NCBI RefSeq assembly: GCF_002982075.1
Contig: NZ_PUEJ01000010.1
Coordinates: 1-64,000 of the forward strand
Length of the DNA: 64,000 nucleotides
Origin: Labrys okinawensis
GTDB lineage: Bacteria > Pseudomonadota > Alphaproteobacteria > Rhizobiales > Labraceae
Reading direction: 5' to 3'
Shown here: positions 25,103 to 34,071 of the stretch, piece by piece
How positions within the stretch are numbered: the stretch's first letter is position 1
Layout of the letters: the number at the start of each line of letters is the position of its first letter
The notes under the pieces: generated by a model
Told to the model about the DNA's origin: nothing
Database searches by the model: none
Seen by the model: the letters and a program-made list of their open reading frames with translations, nothing else
Position numbers and translations under genes: made by a program

Positions 25103-26323
25103 TCAGAGTGTCCATTCCAGACGGAGATTCTCGGCGCTGCGAATGCCGCCATGGCCCTCGACCTTCAGCTTGCCGACGAGCCTGGCCTGCGGAACACGAC
25201 TGACGAGCGCCGCCAACCCTTCTTCCAGTTCGGCTTTTGCCAGGGCCTCGCCCAGACAGCGATGGGCGCCGCCGCCGAAAACATAATGCCAGCGCGTGTG
25301 ATCGGTCCGCCTTATGTCGAATCGGTCGGGCTCGCCGAACACATCGGGATCGCGCAGAGCCGACATGGTGGAGAGCATCAGCAGCGACCCCGGCGCCAAT
25401 GTGTGGCCGCCGATCTCGATGTCCTCCAGCACCAGCCGAGGCAGCGACGCCACCGAGGGCTCGAATCGCAGAGCTTCGGAAACCGCACCGGGAATGAGGC
25501 TGGGGTCGTCGCACACAGCCTGCCACTGTTCGCGATGCTCGAGCAGAAGCGCGGTCTGGATCGCCATCGAGGCCCGCGTGGTATCGCTGCCGCCCAGCAC
25601 CACGATGATGATCTGCATGATCGCCTCGAGGGGCGTCATCTCGGGATTCTCATCAATGGCGGCGATATAGTCGGACAGGAAATCACCGCGAGGGTTCTGA
25701 CGGCGTTCCGCGACCAGCTCATACATGTAGTCCGTCATCTGACGGCAGGCATCCTCGAGCTCAGGAATGTCCTTTTCTGTCCAGGACGTGCCCAGGCTGC
25801 GGGCAATGATATAGATCCAGCGCGCGAATTTCGGAATGTCGGCCTCGGGCATCCCGAGAATGGCGGCGACAGTATGGGCCGGAATGATTGCGGAATAGTC
25901 CTCGAACAGGTCCATCCCGCCAGCCTCGTAATGCCGATCGATCAGTTTCTCCGCCATGGCCCGCACTTTGGGGCGGACCTCGGCGACCATCTTGAAGGCG
26001 AAGGTTCGCGCCATCGGCCCGCGACGCCTCTTATGAGCGGCCCCATTCGAAAGCAGCATGCATTTGTCATAGAAGTCGAAGAGCGGCCCGGAGGTGACCC
26101 CTCTCAGCTGCAGGAGTTCCGTTTCGATCTGGCGCGTGCGCTCGTCGGTGGTGAGGCTGACGACATCCTTGGCGCGCAAGATAAAAAGCGGGCCGTCGTC
26201 CCGTCGGATGAAAGGCGTCTCCGGTCGAAATTTGCGGAACAGGGCATGCGTGTCCTGGTCCAGTTCGGCAATGCTGAATGTTGGAATATCTGAATAGAAT
26301 TGTTGTGCTGCCTGTTCGGTCAT
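25103..26323 (-). CDS. Cytochrome P450
   Basis: A 406-residue soluble bacterial P450. The oxygen-activating I-helix motif is GGSDTTR near residue 240, the K-helix EXXR is EALR near 290, and the heme-binding loop is FGGGAHRCLGEALAKAE near 350 with the axial Cys. The start is ATG 26323; the frame is open upstream, but that part has no P450 character and the family length is already reached. Redox partners (ferredoxin, reductase) are not nearby. The substrate is unknown. It sits between pcm and the LysM/LytM gene. Confidence 0.93.
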   Translation of the reverse strand: MTEQAAQQFYSDIPTFSIAELDQDTHALFRKFRPETPFIRRDDGPLFILRAKDVVSLTTDERTRQIETELLQLRGVTSGPLFDFYDKCMLLSNGAAHKRRRGPMARTFAFKMVAEVRPKVRAMAEKLIDRHYEAGGMDLFEDYSAIIPAHTVAAILGMPEADIPKFARWIYIIARSLGTSWTEKDIPELEDACRQMTDYMYELVAERRQNPRGDFLSDYIAAIDENPEMTPLEAIMQIIIVVLGGSDTTRASMAIQTALLLEHREQWQAVCDDPSLIPGAVSEALRFEPSVASLPRLVLEDIEIGGHTLAPGSLLMLSTMSALRDPDVFGEPDRFDIRRTDHTRWHYVFGGGAHRCLGEALAKAELEEGLAALVSRVPQARLVGKLKVEGHGGIRSAENLRLEWTL

Positions 26324-26612
26324 CTCAAATCCCCCAACCGACGTGCTGTTAGACCGATCGGCCAGGAGCGATCTTAAAATCAGACCTGGGCTGCCAATCC
26401 CGCGCCGTCGGAAACGCCGCATACTGCACGGGATGGCGGTATCCCGCCATCCCTCCGCGACCTGAATTTGCTGCGATCCACCAGGGCCGATACTTCGCCG
26501 TCGCACCGACAACCCGGCGACCGAAGTCTAGTCGGCACGAAAGACTGAACTGTCTTGCAATAATTGCGTCGACGGGACGAAAAACCGGGCCGGCCTTAGA
26601 TTCGGCAGAGGC

Positions 26613-27299
26613 TCAAAGCCGGTCGGCCACACCCAGAATCATGGATGCGGCGCGGATATCCATCAGGGGCGTATGATGGAAGCCGTCGGCGTCGCGCACG
26701 ATCATGGTCAATTGCTGCTCTTCGCCCGGCGGGCCGATAGGCGCTATCATGCGCCCTCCCAGGGCCAATTGATCCAGTAGCTCTTCGGGGATCTCGCTCA
26801 TCGCCGCCGTGGTGACGATACGATCGAAGGGTGCCTGCTGTCGCCAGCCGGAACTGCCATCGGCCACCATCATGGTGACGTTGAGAATGGTGACGGCCCT
26901 CAGCCTCTCCTCGGCCTCGGTGACTAGGGTGCGCCAGCGGTCGAGCGTGAGGACACGCTTGGCGAGGCGTCCGAGCACCGCCGTCAGATAGCCCGAGCCC
27001 GTGCCGATCTCCAGCACGCGGTGCAGCGGTTCGACATCCAGGCGTTCGGCGATGGTGGCTGCGAGCACTGGAGGGGTGATGGTCTGGCCGCACTGGATGG
27101 GAAGACTGAGATCGCGCCAGGCGAACTCGGCGAACTCCGGCAGCACGAAGACCGGGCGCGGCAAGGTGGAAACGGCATTCAGCACCTTCTGGTCCGTCAA
27201 CCCGTGACGGCGCAGGCGCAGGATGAAGGCCATCATCTCCTGCGCATGTTCGTCGTCGGGATTCACAAAGGGCTCATAGTCCGTCATGTTGTCCGTCAT
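26613..27299 (-). CDS. pcm: Protein-L-isoaspartate O-methyltransferase
   Basis: A 228-residue AdoMet-dependent enzyme that repairs isoaspartyl residues in aged proteins. The N-terminal helix region with RRHGLTDQKVLNAVSTLPR is the PCMT signature, followed by LSLPIQCGQTITPP (substrate-loop motif) and the AdoMet-binding LEIGTGSGYLTAVLGRL at about residues 92-108. ATG 27299 or ATG 27287 could both serve. It follows surE by 20 bases, the surE-pcm pairing common in bacteria. Confidence 0.94.
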   Translation of the reverse strand: MTDNMTDYEPFVNPDDEHAQEMMAFILRLRRHGLTDQKVLNAVSTLPRPVFVLPEFAEFAWRDLSLPIQCGQTITPPVLAATIAERLDVEPLHRVLEIGTGSGYLTAVLGRLAKRVLTLDRWRTLVTEAEERLRAVTILNVTMMVADGSSGWRQQAPFDRIVTTAAMSEIPEELLDQLALGGRMIAPIGPPGEEQQLTMIVRDADGFHHTPLMDIRAASMILGVADRL

Positions 27300-27319
27300 G
27301 ATGTCGGTCTTGGCACCGT

Positions 27320-28078
27320 TTAAAAGGCATCCGAAAGGCGTTTCAAAGCCGGCACGTCCGTCAGGTTGAGATGAAGGGGCGTGACGGAAATGCGCTTGTT
27401 GAAGAGAGCGTCCAGATCCGTACCTTCGAGCCGGGGCGGCGTTTCACGGCGCGGAGCCAGCCAGTAATAGGGGCCGCCGCGAAAATCCTGTCGCTCGACC
27501 ACGTCCACCAGGGCGGCGTCGCGCTGTCCCTGCGTGGTCACGGCAATTCCTGCGACTTCGTCGGGCTCGCAATTGGGAAAATTGACGTTGAACAAGGTTC
27601 CCTTGGCGAAACCATGGGCCAGGAGCTTGCGGATCACGCCGGGTGCATGCTGTTCGGCACAATCCCAACGCATGCCGTCCCTCCCCCCGATGCCATAGGC
27701 CTGGCTGAGCGCGATCGAGGGAATCCCGAGAACGGTACCTTCCATGGCAGCAGCCACCGTGCCGGAATAGGTGACGTCTTCGGCGATGTTCTGGCCGCGA
27801 TTGACGCCGGACAGCACCAGATCCGGCTGCTTGCCCTTGAGCAGATGCTGCACGCCCATCAGCACGCAATCGGTCGGCGTCCCGCTGACCGCATAGCGCT
27901 GTTCCTCGATCTGGCGCAGGCGCAACGGCGTGCTGAGCGAAAGGGAATGGGAAACGCCGGACTGGTCGGTTTCGGGCGCTACGACGATCACGTCGTCACT
28001 CAGGCTGCGTGCGATCTTCTCAAGCGAAACCAGGCCGGGCGCGTGGATGCCATCATCGTTGGTAATCAGAACTCGCAT
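27320..28078 (-). CDS. surE: 5'/3'-nucleotidase SurE
   Basis: A 252-residue metal-dependent survival protein phosphatase acting on nucleoside monophosphates. The N-terminal metal site is TNDDGIHAPG at residues 6-15 and the second motif is LSGVNRGQNIAEDVTYSGTV at about residues 89-108. I take ATG 28078 because family proteins begin MRVLITNDDG and AAGGA lies about 10 bases upstream; the earlier ATG at 28108 adds ten residues without support. Operon partners are serS upstream and pcm downstream. Confidence 0.95.
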   Translation of the reverse strand: MRVLITNDDGIHAPGLVSLEKIARSLSDDVIVVAPETDQSGVSHSLSLSTPLRLRQIEEQRYAVSGTPTDCVLMGVQHLLKGKQPDLVLSGVNRGQNIAEDVTYSGTVAAAMEGTVLGIPSIALSQAYGIGGRDGMRWDCAEQHAPGVIRKLLAHGFAKGTLFNVNFPNCEPDEVAGIAVTTQGQRDAALVDVVERQDFRGGPYYWLAPRRETPPRLEGTDLDALFNKRISVTPLHLNLTDVPALKRLSDAF

Positions 28079-28201
28079 CCGCCGTCCGTCCTTGCTCGCT
28101 GAGTCCACGCCAGTGTGCCACAGGAAAAGGAGCTCCGGCGAGAGTTTGTCTTACACAATCCCCTGCCGCTGCAAAAATCCTTGCAGAAACAAATGATTGC
28201 T

Positions 28202-28235
28202 GCGCCCTTCCTGATTCTGGAATCAGGAAGGGCGC
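28202..28235 (-). terminator. 15-bp perfect hairpin between serS and surE
   Basis: Arms GCGCCCTTCCTGATT (28202-28216) and AATCAGGAAGGGCGC (28221-28235) are perfectly complementary with a 4-base loop CTGG. It stands 23 bases beyond the serS stop in the transcription direction. No T run follows, so termination may be partial, tuning surE-pcm below serS. Confidence 0.6.
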
Positions 28236-28258
28236 GGCAAGATAAGCAGAGGCGGGGC

Positions 28259-29542
28259 TTATTGTCTTTCGATCCGGCGCAGGCCGCCCATATAGGGAAC
28301 CAGAACGTCCGGAACGGTGATGGAACCGTCCTCATTCTGATAATTTTCCATCACGGCCACGAGCGCACGGCCGACCGCCACGCCCGATCCGTTCAGCGTA
28401 TGCACGAAACGAGGGGCGCCTCCGGATTTCGGGCGGGTGCGCGCGTTCATGCGGCGCGCCTGGAAGTCGCCACAGACCGAGCAGGAGGAGATTTCGCGGA
28501 ACAGCCCCTGTCCCGGCAGCCAGACCTCGATGTCATAGGTCTTCTGCGAGGCAAAGCCCATGTCGCCGGTGCACAGCGTCATCACCCGGTAATGCAGATC
28601 CAGCCCCTTCAGTACGGCTTCGGCACAGGCGAGCATGCGTTCGTGCTCGGCCCGGCTCTGTTCGGGCGTGGTGATCGAGACGAGTTCGACCTTCTGGAAC
28701 TGGTGCTGACGGATCATGCCCCGAGTATCGCGCCCCGCCGCGCCGGCTTCGGCCCGAAAGCAGTGGGTCAGCGCGGTGTAGCGCAGCGGCAGCTCCTCCT
28801 CGGCGGTGATGGCGTCGCGCACGAGATTGGTCAGCGAGACCTCGGCCGTCGGAATCAGCCAGAAGTCGCCGGGCTGTACGCGGAACTGATCCTCGGCGAA
28901 TTTCGGCAGTTGGGCGGTGCCGATCATGGCATCGTCGCGCACCAGCAAGGGCGCAGCGACCTCCGTATAGCCGTGCTCGCCGGTATGCTTGTCGATGAAA
29001 TACTGACCGATCGCCCGCTCGAGCCGGGCCAGGCTCTTCTGCAACACCACGAAGCGGGAGCCGGAGAGCTTGGCGGCAATCTCGAAATCCATCAGGCCGA
29101 GCGCCTCACCCAGTTCGAAATGCTCCTTGGGGGCGAAGGTATAGGCTCGCGCCACGCCATGGCGGTGGTGTTCGACATTGCCGTGTTCGTCGGCGCCGGT
29201 GGGAACCTCGTCGAGCGGCAGGTTCGGAATCGAGATGAGCTGGTCGTAGAGAGCCTTGTCGGCGAGTCGCAACGCTTCCTCGTCAGCCGGCATCGAGGCC
29301 TTGAGAGCATTGACCTCGGCCATAAGCGCCTGTGCCCTGGCTTCGTCCTTGGCCTGCTTGGCAGCGCCGATCTCCTTGGAGGCGGCGTTACGGCGCTCCT
29401 GGGAAGCTTGCAGCCTGGCGACGAGCGCACGGCGGCTCTCGTCGAGCTCGAGTATGGTGGCGGCCAGCGGCTCGAGCCCTCTGCGAACTCGGCCTTGGTC
29501 GAAGAGACCCGAGTTCTCGCGGATCCACTTCACATCATACAT
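28259..29542 (-). CDS. serS: Seryl-tRNA synthetase
   Basis: A 427-residue class II synthetase. The N-terminal about 100 residues form the antiparallel coiled-coil arm that holds the tRNA-Ser long variable arm (rich in Ala, Glu and Lys). Motif 2 is visible as HCFRAEAGAAGRDTRGMIRQ near residue 265 and motif 3 as GSGVAVGRALVAVMENYQ near residue 385. Length is standard. It lies between tatC and surE on the minus strand, the usual order in this bacterial group as I recall it. Confidence 0.97.
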   Translation of the reverse strand: MYDVKWIRENSGLFDQGRVRRGLEPLAATILELDESRRALVARLQASQERRNAASKEIGAAKQAKDEARAQALMAEVNALKASMPADEEALRLADKALYDQLISIPNLPLDEVPTGADEHGNVEHHRHGVARAYTFAPKEHFELGEALGLMDFEIAAKLSGSRFVVLQKSLARLERAIGQYFIDKHTGEHGYTEVAAPLLVRDDAMIGTAQLPKFAEDQFRVQPGDFWLIPTAEVSLTNLVRDAITAEEELPLRYTALTHCFRAEAGAAGRDTRGMIRQHQFQKVELVSITTPEQSRAEHERMLACAEAVLKGLDLHYRVMTLCTGDMGFASQKTYDIEVWLPGQGLFREISSCSVCGDFQARRMNARTRPKSGGAPRFVHTLNGSGVAVGRALVAVMENYQNEDGSITVPDVLVPYMGGLRRIERQ

Positions 29543-29580
29543 CAGATCAACTCCAGAACGGACGTCAGGACACCGACGGG

Positions 29581-30372
29581 CTATTCCGAAGTCTGAGCAT
29601 CGCTTTCCGCGCGCTTCTTCTCAACCCACCGGACCGAATAGATCGAGAGTTCGTAAAGGAGCACGCCCGGCACGGCAAGCGCGATCATGCTCCAGGGGTC
29701 GGGCGGCGCCAGAACGGCGGAGATCGCCGTGACGATGACGATGGCATAACGCCGTTTTTCCTTGAGGAAGGTGGAATCGACCACCCCGATCCGCCCCAGT
29801 AGCGTCAACACCACCGGCAGCTGGAACACCAGCCCGAAGGCGAAGATCAGGTTCATCAGCAAGGAAAGATAGCCATCCACCGTCGCCAGCAATTCGATGG
29901 TAGCGATCCCACTGCCGCCGATCTGCTGCATGCTCAGCGCGAAATGCATCACCGCCGGCATGGCCAGGAAATAGACCAGCAACCCGCCGAGGAAGAAGAA
30001 CAGAGGCGTGGCGATCAGATAGGGCACGAAGATGTTTCGCTCGTGCCGATAGAGACCGGGCGCGATGAACCGGTAGATCTGGATGGCGAAGAAGGGAAAG
30101 CCGATGAAGGCGGCGGTGAAAAAGGCCACGCGGATCTGGGTGAACAGGAAATCCAGCGGGTGAGTATAGATCAACTTCACCTGGCCGGCGGGATAGCTCG
30201 ACGCAGCCCATTCGTAGGGCCAGAGGAGAAAATTGTAGATCGTTTTAGAAATCGCGAAAGCGCCGATGAACAGGACGATGAACGCAATGCCGGATTTCAT
30301 CAGGCGCGAGCGCAACTCGATGAGGTGGTCGAGAAGCGGCGCCTTGGAGGCGTCGATGTCGTCTTCGGTCAT
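29581..30372 (-). CDS. tatC: Twin-arginine translocase subunit TatC
   Basis: A 263-residue inner-membrane receptor for twin-arginine signal peptides with six membrane spans. The cytoplasmic N-terminus contains PLLDHLIELRSRLMKS at about residues 12-27, the signature that contacts the signal peptide, and FYFTAAFIGFPFF-like and GLYRHERN segments follow. I take ATG 30372, directly after the tatB stop (30374); the upstream open frame overlaps tatB. Its extra C-terminal tail is short and charged. Confidence 0.96.
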   Translation of the reverse strand: MTEDDIDASKAPLLDHLIELRSRLMKSGIAFIVLFIGAFAISKTIYNFLLWPYEWAASSYPAGQVKLIYTHPLDFLFTQIRVAFFTAAFIGFPFFAIQIYRFIAPGLYRHERNIFVPYLIATPLFFFLGGLLVYFLAMPAVMHFALSMQQIGGSGIATIELLATVDGYLSLLMNLIFAFGLVFQLPVVLTLLGRIGVVDSTFLKEKRRYAIVIVTAISAVLAPPDPWSMIALAVPGVLLYELSIYSVRWVEKKRAESDAQTSE

Positions 30373-30373
30373 C

Positions 30374-30835
30374 TTAGGATTTGAACACTGCGAGGGGCGC
30401 GAAGGCGGAGGGGATTTCGACCCCGACGAGTTTGGCCGCCAAGGAGGAAGGGTTGGGGCCGGCAATGGAAGGCTCGAGCACCGCGGCGCCCCCTGCTCCG
30501 CTCTCCACAATCGGTGCGATTGCGGCCGGGCTGAGCGGAGGTTCCGAATCGAACACGGACGATCTCAGGGCGTTACGTGCCAGCCCTGCCGGACTGCTGA
30601 TGCTGCTCAAGGTCGCCGCGGATTGGCGCAGCGTGTCGAATTCCTTTTTGACGTCCTCGAGATTGGCTTCCTTGAGCGCCTCGTTGAACTGCCCCTGAAA
30701 CTCGCCGGCCATGCGGCGCAGCTTGTTCACGCCCCGACCGAGAGAACGCATCGTGCTGGGCAGTTCCTTGGGGCCGATGACGACGACAGCCACCGCCCCC
30801 ACGATCAGGATATGGCTCCAGCTGATATCAAACAT
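30374..30835 (-). CDS. tatB: Sec-independent translocase protein TatB
   Basis: A 153-residue protein with one N-terminal membrane segment (IVGAVAVVVIGPKELP, residues about 9-24), the amphipathic helix with LGRGVNKLRRMAGEFQGQF, and an Ala/Pro-rich tail. The Gly-Pro hinge with Glu is the TatA/B signature, and the longer charged tail distinguishes TatB from TatA. It is 99 bases downstream of tatA and almost touches tatC. Confidence 0.93.
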   Translation of the reverse strand: MFDISWSHILIVGAVAVVVIGPKELPSTMRSLGRGVNKLRRMAGEFQGQFNEALKEANLEDVKKEFDTLRQSAATLSSISSPAGLARNALRSSVFDSEPPLSPAAIAPIVESGAGGAAVLEPSIAGPNPSSLAAKLVGVEIPSAFAPLAVFKS

Positions 30836-30934
30836 GCAACGCTCGGTCTGGCGAAACGAAATGCTCCGCGTTCATACGCGGAGCCAGGAAGACTCAGTCT
30901 TCAGGGTAAGATCACCGGCGCGAACCGCACCGGC

Positions 30935-31165
30935 TCACCCCGCCTTGGTCTGCTCTGCAGGATTGACGGTGGTACCGGCCTGGGTGTCGATCGTCTTCAC
31001 GGGCTGCTGGGCAGCCGCCGGTTCGTCGTCCGCAATGCCCTTCTTGAAGGATTTGATGCCCTTGGCAACGTCACCCATCAAGTCGGAAATCTTGCCGCGT
31101 CCACCAAACAGGACGAGTACGACGACAGCCAGAATGATCCAGTGCGTAATACCCCATGTACCCAT
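30935..31165 (-). CDS. tatA: Sec-independent translocase protein TatA
   Basis: A 76-residue pore-forming Tat subunit. The membrane helix WIILAVVVLVLFGGRGK is followed by the amphipathic helix with DLMGDVAKGIKSFKKG, then a short acidic/Gln tail. The start ATG 31165 has a near-perfect ribosome site, GGAGGG, 5 bases upstream, which decides against the longer open frame. Together with tatB and tatC it gives a full Tat system; at least two Tat-type signals are encoded in the same window. Confidence 0.95.
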   Translation of the reverse strand: MGTWGITHWIILAVVVLVLFGGRGKISDLMGDVAKGIKSFKKGIADDEPAAAQQPVKTIDTQAGTTVNPAEQTKAG

Positions 31166-31288
31166 GATACCCTCCAACGCGGCAAAGCCGATTGCAACAA
31201 CACTACAACGGCGCCGCACGCGACCCGATGATCCCACCGGAATCTAGGCGGGCTTCACGGCAAAAACAAGAAGGTTCGGTGTTGTTAC

Positions 31289-31981
31289 TCAACCTTCATG
31301 TTCGGGTTCCGGTTCGGGAAATGCAAAGGAAAGGTCGGCGGACTCCAAGGGCTCCTCATCCGGCGTCAGGGCACTGTCGTCATTGGGCATCGGCACGCTG
31401 AAGCCGGGCGGCAGGCGGCCGTCGAGCAGGCCTGCCCCCTTGAGTTCATCGAGTCCAGGCAAATCCCCGACCCCATCCAGGCCGAAATGCTCCAGAAATG
31501 CCGGTGTGGTGCCATAAGTCACCGGACGTCCCGGCGCGCGCCGCCGCCCGCGCAGACGCACCCAGCCGGTTTCCAAAAGCACGTCCAGCGTGCCCTTGGA
31601 GATCGAAACCGAACGGATGTCCTCGATCTCGGCGCGTGTCACAGGCTGGTGATAGGCGATGATCGCCAGGGTTTCCATCGCTGCCCGCGACAATTTGCGC
31701 GTCTCATAGGCATCGCGCGACAGGATCCAGGCCAGGTCGTCGGCGGTGCGGAAAGCCCAGCGCCCGCCCAACCTGACCAGATTGACACCGCGCGTGGCAT
31801 AGTCCGCCTGCAAGGCGCCGATAGCGGCGCCGATATCAGCCCCCTCGGGCAGCCGTGATGCCAGCGTCGCCTCGTCCAGCGGTTCCGTCGCCGCGAACAG
31901 CAATGCCTCGATCAGGCGCATATGCTGCTGCAGCTCGGTCTGGGTCGCGACTTCCGGTTGGAACGATGCAATTTCGCCCAA
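31289..31981 (-). CDS. scpB: Segregation and condensation protein ScpB
   Basis: A 230-residue kleisin-associated protein made of two winged-helix domains. Recognisable stretches are HMRLIEALLFAATEPL near the start and ETLAIIAYHQPVTRAEIEDI near residue 108, with GRPVTYGTTPAFLEHFGL in the second domain. The last 45 residues are acidic and low complexity. It binds ScpA and the SMC heads in chromosome condensation. scpA ends 109 bases upstream, an unusually wide gap for this pair but still the same direction. Confidence 0.94.
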   Translation of the reverse strand: MGEIASFQPEVATQTELQQHMRLIEALLFAATEPLDEATLASRLPEGADIGAAIGALQADYATRGVNLVRLGGRWAFRTADDLAWILSRDAYETRKLSRAAMETLAIIAYHQPVTRAEIEDIRSVSISKGTLDVLLETGWVRLRGRRRAPGRPVTYGTTPAFLEHFGLDGVGDLPGLDELKGAGLLDGRLPPGFSVPMPNDDSALTPDEEPLESADLSFAFPEPEPEHEG

Positions 31982-32090
31982 TGCCTAATCCTTCCCTATG
32001 CAGGCCGCGCCCAAAAAGTGGCACCGGCCGCATGGCCTGCCAAAACCCATCCACGATCCAGCGGATTCTTCCCGATCGAGCCGCGGCCGA

Positions 32091-32888
32091 TCAGGAGGAC
32101 TCCGCCTGGCCGGCATCCCCGCGCGACCGCAGATAGATCGGCGAGAAGGGAGTTGCCTGGCGCAAATCGAGCTTGCCTTCCTTCACCAGCTCGAGGCTCG
32201 CCGAGAAGCTAGAGGCCCGAACCGTCGCCCGTGTCGAGGGCTCGGCCAGATAGTCCACCAGAAATTCGTCGAGACTGAGCCAGTCCGCTGCCGGCCCGAT
32301 CAGCGATTCCAGCAATTCACGCGCTTCGGCCAGCGTCCAGACATTGCGCTCGGGCAACCTGACATAGCCGACCATGGCGCGCTGGCGCTGCTGGGCATAA
32401 GCCGTGAGCAGATCATGCAGCGTCGCCTCGAAGCGCCCGTGATTGTTGAGCCTGATACCCTCGGGCATGCCCCGCTTGAATACGTCGCGCCCCAGGACGG
32501 CCCGCTCCTGCAGCTGGGCGGCGGCATTGCGCATGGCTTCCAGGCGCTGCAGGCGGAAAGCAAGGGCAGCGGCGAGCTCGGCCGCCGGCGGTTCTTCGCC
32601 CTTGGGCGATTCCGGCAGCAGCAGGCGCGACTTGAGATAGGCCAGCCACGCGGCCATCACCAGATAGTCGGCCGCCAGTTCGAGCCTGAGACGGCGAGCC
32701 TCCTCGACAAAGGCGAGATATTGCTCGGCGAGGGCGAGGATGGAGATGCGCGTGAGATCGACCTTTTGACGCCGCGCCAGTTCCAGCAGCAGATCGAGGG
32801 GACCTTCGAAGCCATCGACGTCCACGACGAGCGTGGGGTCGCTGACCGCCTTGTCCACCCTCACCTCCTCCTCGAATTCGTCGCTCAT
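32091..32888 (-). CDS. scpA: Segregation and condensation protein ScpA (kleisin)
   Basis: A 265-residue kleisin. The N-terminal domain begins FEGPLDLLLELARRQKVDL at about residues 24-42, the ScpA hallmark, followed by ADYLVMAAWLAYLKSRLLLP near 75-95; the C-terminal winged helix contains TRATVRASSFSASLELVKEG near 222-240. Its start codon immediately follows the nagZ stop, so the two are translated from one message. Confidence 0.95.
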   Translation of the reverse strand: MSDEFEEEVRVDKAVSDPTLVVDVDGFEGPLDLLLELARRQKVDLTRISILALAEQYLAFVEEARRLRLELAADYLVMAAWLAYLKSRLLLPESPKGEEPPAAELAAALAFRLQRLEAMRNAAAQLQERAVLGRDVFKRGMPEGIRLNNHGRFEATLHDLLTAYAQQRQRAMVGYVRLPERNVWTLAEARELLESLIGPAADWLSLDEFLVDYLAEPSTRATVRASSFSASLELVKEGKLDLRQATPFSPIYLRSRGDAGQAESS

Positions 32889-33911
32889 TCAGACCATGTC
32901 TCCGTCGGCGAGCGCGGCCGCCAGCCGTTGGCGCGCCTCGTCGATATCGAGCGGCTCCGGCAGATGCCGGATGCGGGCCAAGGCGGCGTCGGCGCGCCGA
33001 CGTGCCTTGCCTGCCAGACTCGGAGCGGCACGGGCCACCCCCATCATCTCATCCATCTTGCCGTTGCAATGCAGGCCGAGATCGCACCCCGCGGCAAAGG
33101 CCGCCGCGGCCCGTTGCTCCAATGTTCCCTCGAGAGCCTGCATGGAAAGATCGTCGCTCATCAGGAGACCATCATAGCCGATTGCGTTCCTGATCACATG
33201 GCGGATCACCTTTTTGGACGTCGTAGCTGGGGATGACGGGTCCAAGGCCTGGTAAACCACATGTGCGGTCATCGCAGCGGGCATGTCGGCAAGCATGCGG
33301 AAGGGCAGGAAGTCGAGTGATTCGAGCTCGGCCCGGCTCGCGGATACGATCGGCAGCGAGAGATGGCTGTCCACGCCGGCGCGGCCATGGCCGGGCATAT
33401 GCTTCATCACGGGCAGCACGCCGCCGGCGATCATGCCCTCGGCCGCGGCCCTGCCGAGCGTGCCCACCGTGGCCGCGTCGAGGCCATAGGCCCGGTCACC
33501 GATAACGTCATGAGCGCCAGGTACGGGAATATCGAGTACGGGCAGGCAATCGACATTGATGCCGACCTCCAGGAGGTCATGCGCGATCAGCCGCGCAGCC
33601 AGCCGGGTGATCTCGCGGCGCGTCACCGGATCGTTGGCATGGATCTGGCCATAGCGCCGTGCCGCCGGATATTTCTGCCAATGGGGAGCCGTCAGACGCT
33701 GGACCCGTCCGCCCTCCTGATCCACCAGGACGGGCGCATCGCGTCCCACCGTCTCACGCAGCGAATCCGTCAGGGTCCGTACCTCGTCCGGCGTGCCGAC
33801 ATTGCGCCGGAACAGGATAAAACCCCATGGATCCGCGTCACGGTAGAAGGCGCGCTCGTCGGGGGTGAGCGACAGGCCGGAACAGCCCAGGATCAACGCC
33901 GATTGGGGCAT
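32889..33911 (-). CDS. nagZ: Beta-N-acetylhexosaminidase NagZ
   Basis: A 340-residue glycoside hydrolase family 3 enzyme that removes GlcNAc from muropeptides during cytoplasmic cell-wall recycling. The signature MKHMPGHGRAGVDSH at about residues 165-180 carries the catalytic His-Asp pair, and the nucleophile Asp is in MSDDLSMQAL near residue 250. No signal peptide is present, as expected. It is the first of the nagZ-scpA-scpB run and is preceded by a striking 29-bp hairpin. Confidence 0.95.
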   Translation of the reverse strand: MPQSALILGCSGLSLTPDERAFYRDADPWGFILFRRNVGTPDEVRTLTDSLRETVGRDAPVLVDQEGGRVQRLTAPHWQKYPAARRYGQIHANDPVTRREITRLAARLIAHDLLEVGINVDCLPVLDIPVPGAHDVIGDRAYGLDAATVGTLGRAAAEGMIAGGVLPVMKHMPGHGRAGVDSHLSLPIVSASRAELESLDFLPFRMLADMPAAMTAHVVYQALDPSSPATTSKKVIRHVIRNAIGYDGLLMSDDLSMQALEGTLEQRAAAAFAAGCDLGLHCNGKMDEMMGVARAAPSLAGKARRRADAALARIRHLPEPLDIDEARQRLAAALADGDMV

Positions 33912-33951
33912 GACAGTCTCTTCGGTTTTCGGAAAAATGTGTGAAGGACGG

Positions 33952-34016
33952 CCAGGCCCAACTGGATCGGGGCGATCGGAACCCGGCTCCGATCGCCCCG
34001 ATCCAGTTGGGCCTGG
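33952..34016 (-). terminator. Perfect 29-bp inverted repeat between SPOR gene and nagZ
   Basis: Arms 33952-33980 and 33988-34016 are perfectly complementary over 29 bases with a 7-base loop (ACCCGGC); pairing continues outward by two more pairs past one G-T. It lies 55 bases after the SPOR stop and 40 bases before the nagZ start. It could end the SPOR message, but no T run follows directly, and the stem is far longer than a terminator needs. Confidence 0.55.
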
Positions 34017-34071
34017 TCGAAATCTCTGGAGGGCTGAGCCCCGGCGCGGCCGGGCTCGAACCGGCCGGCAA

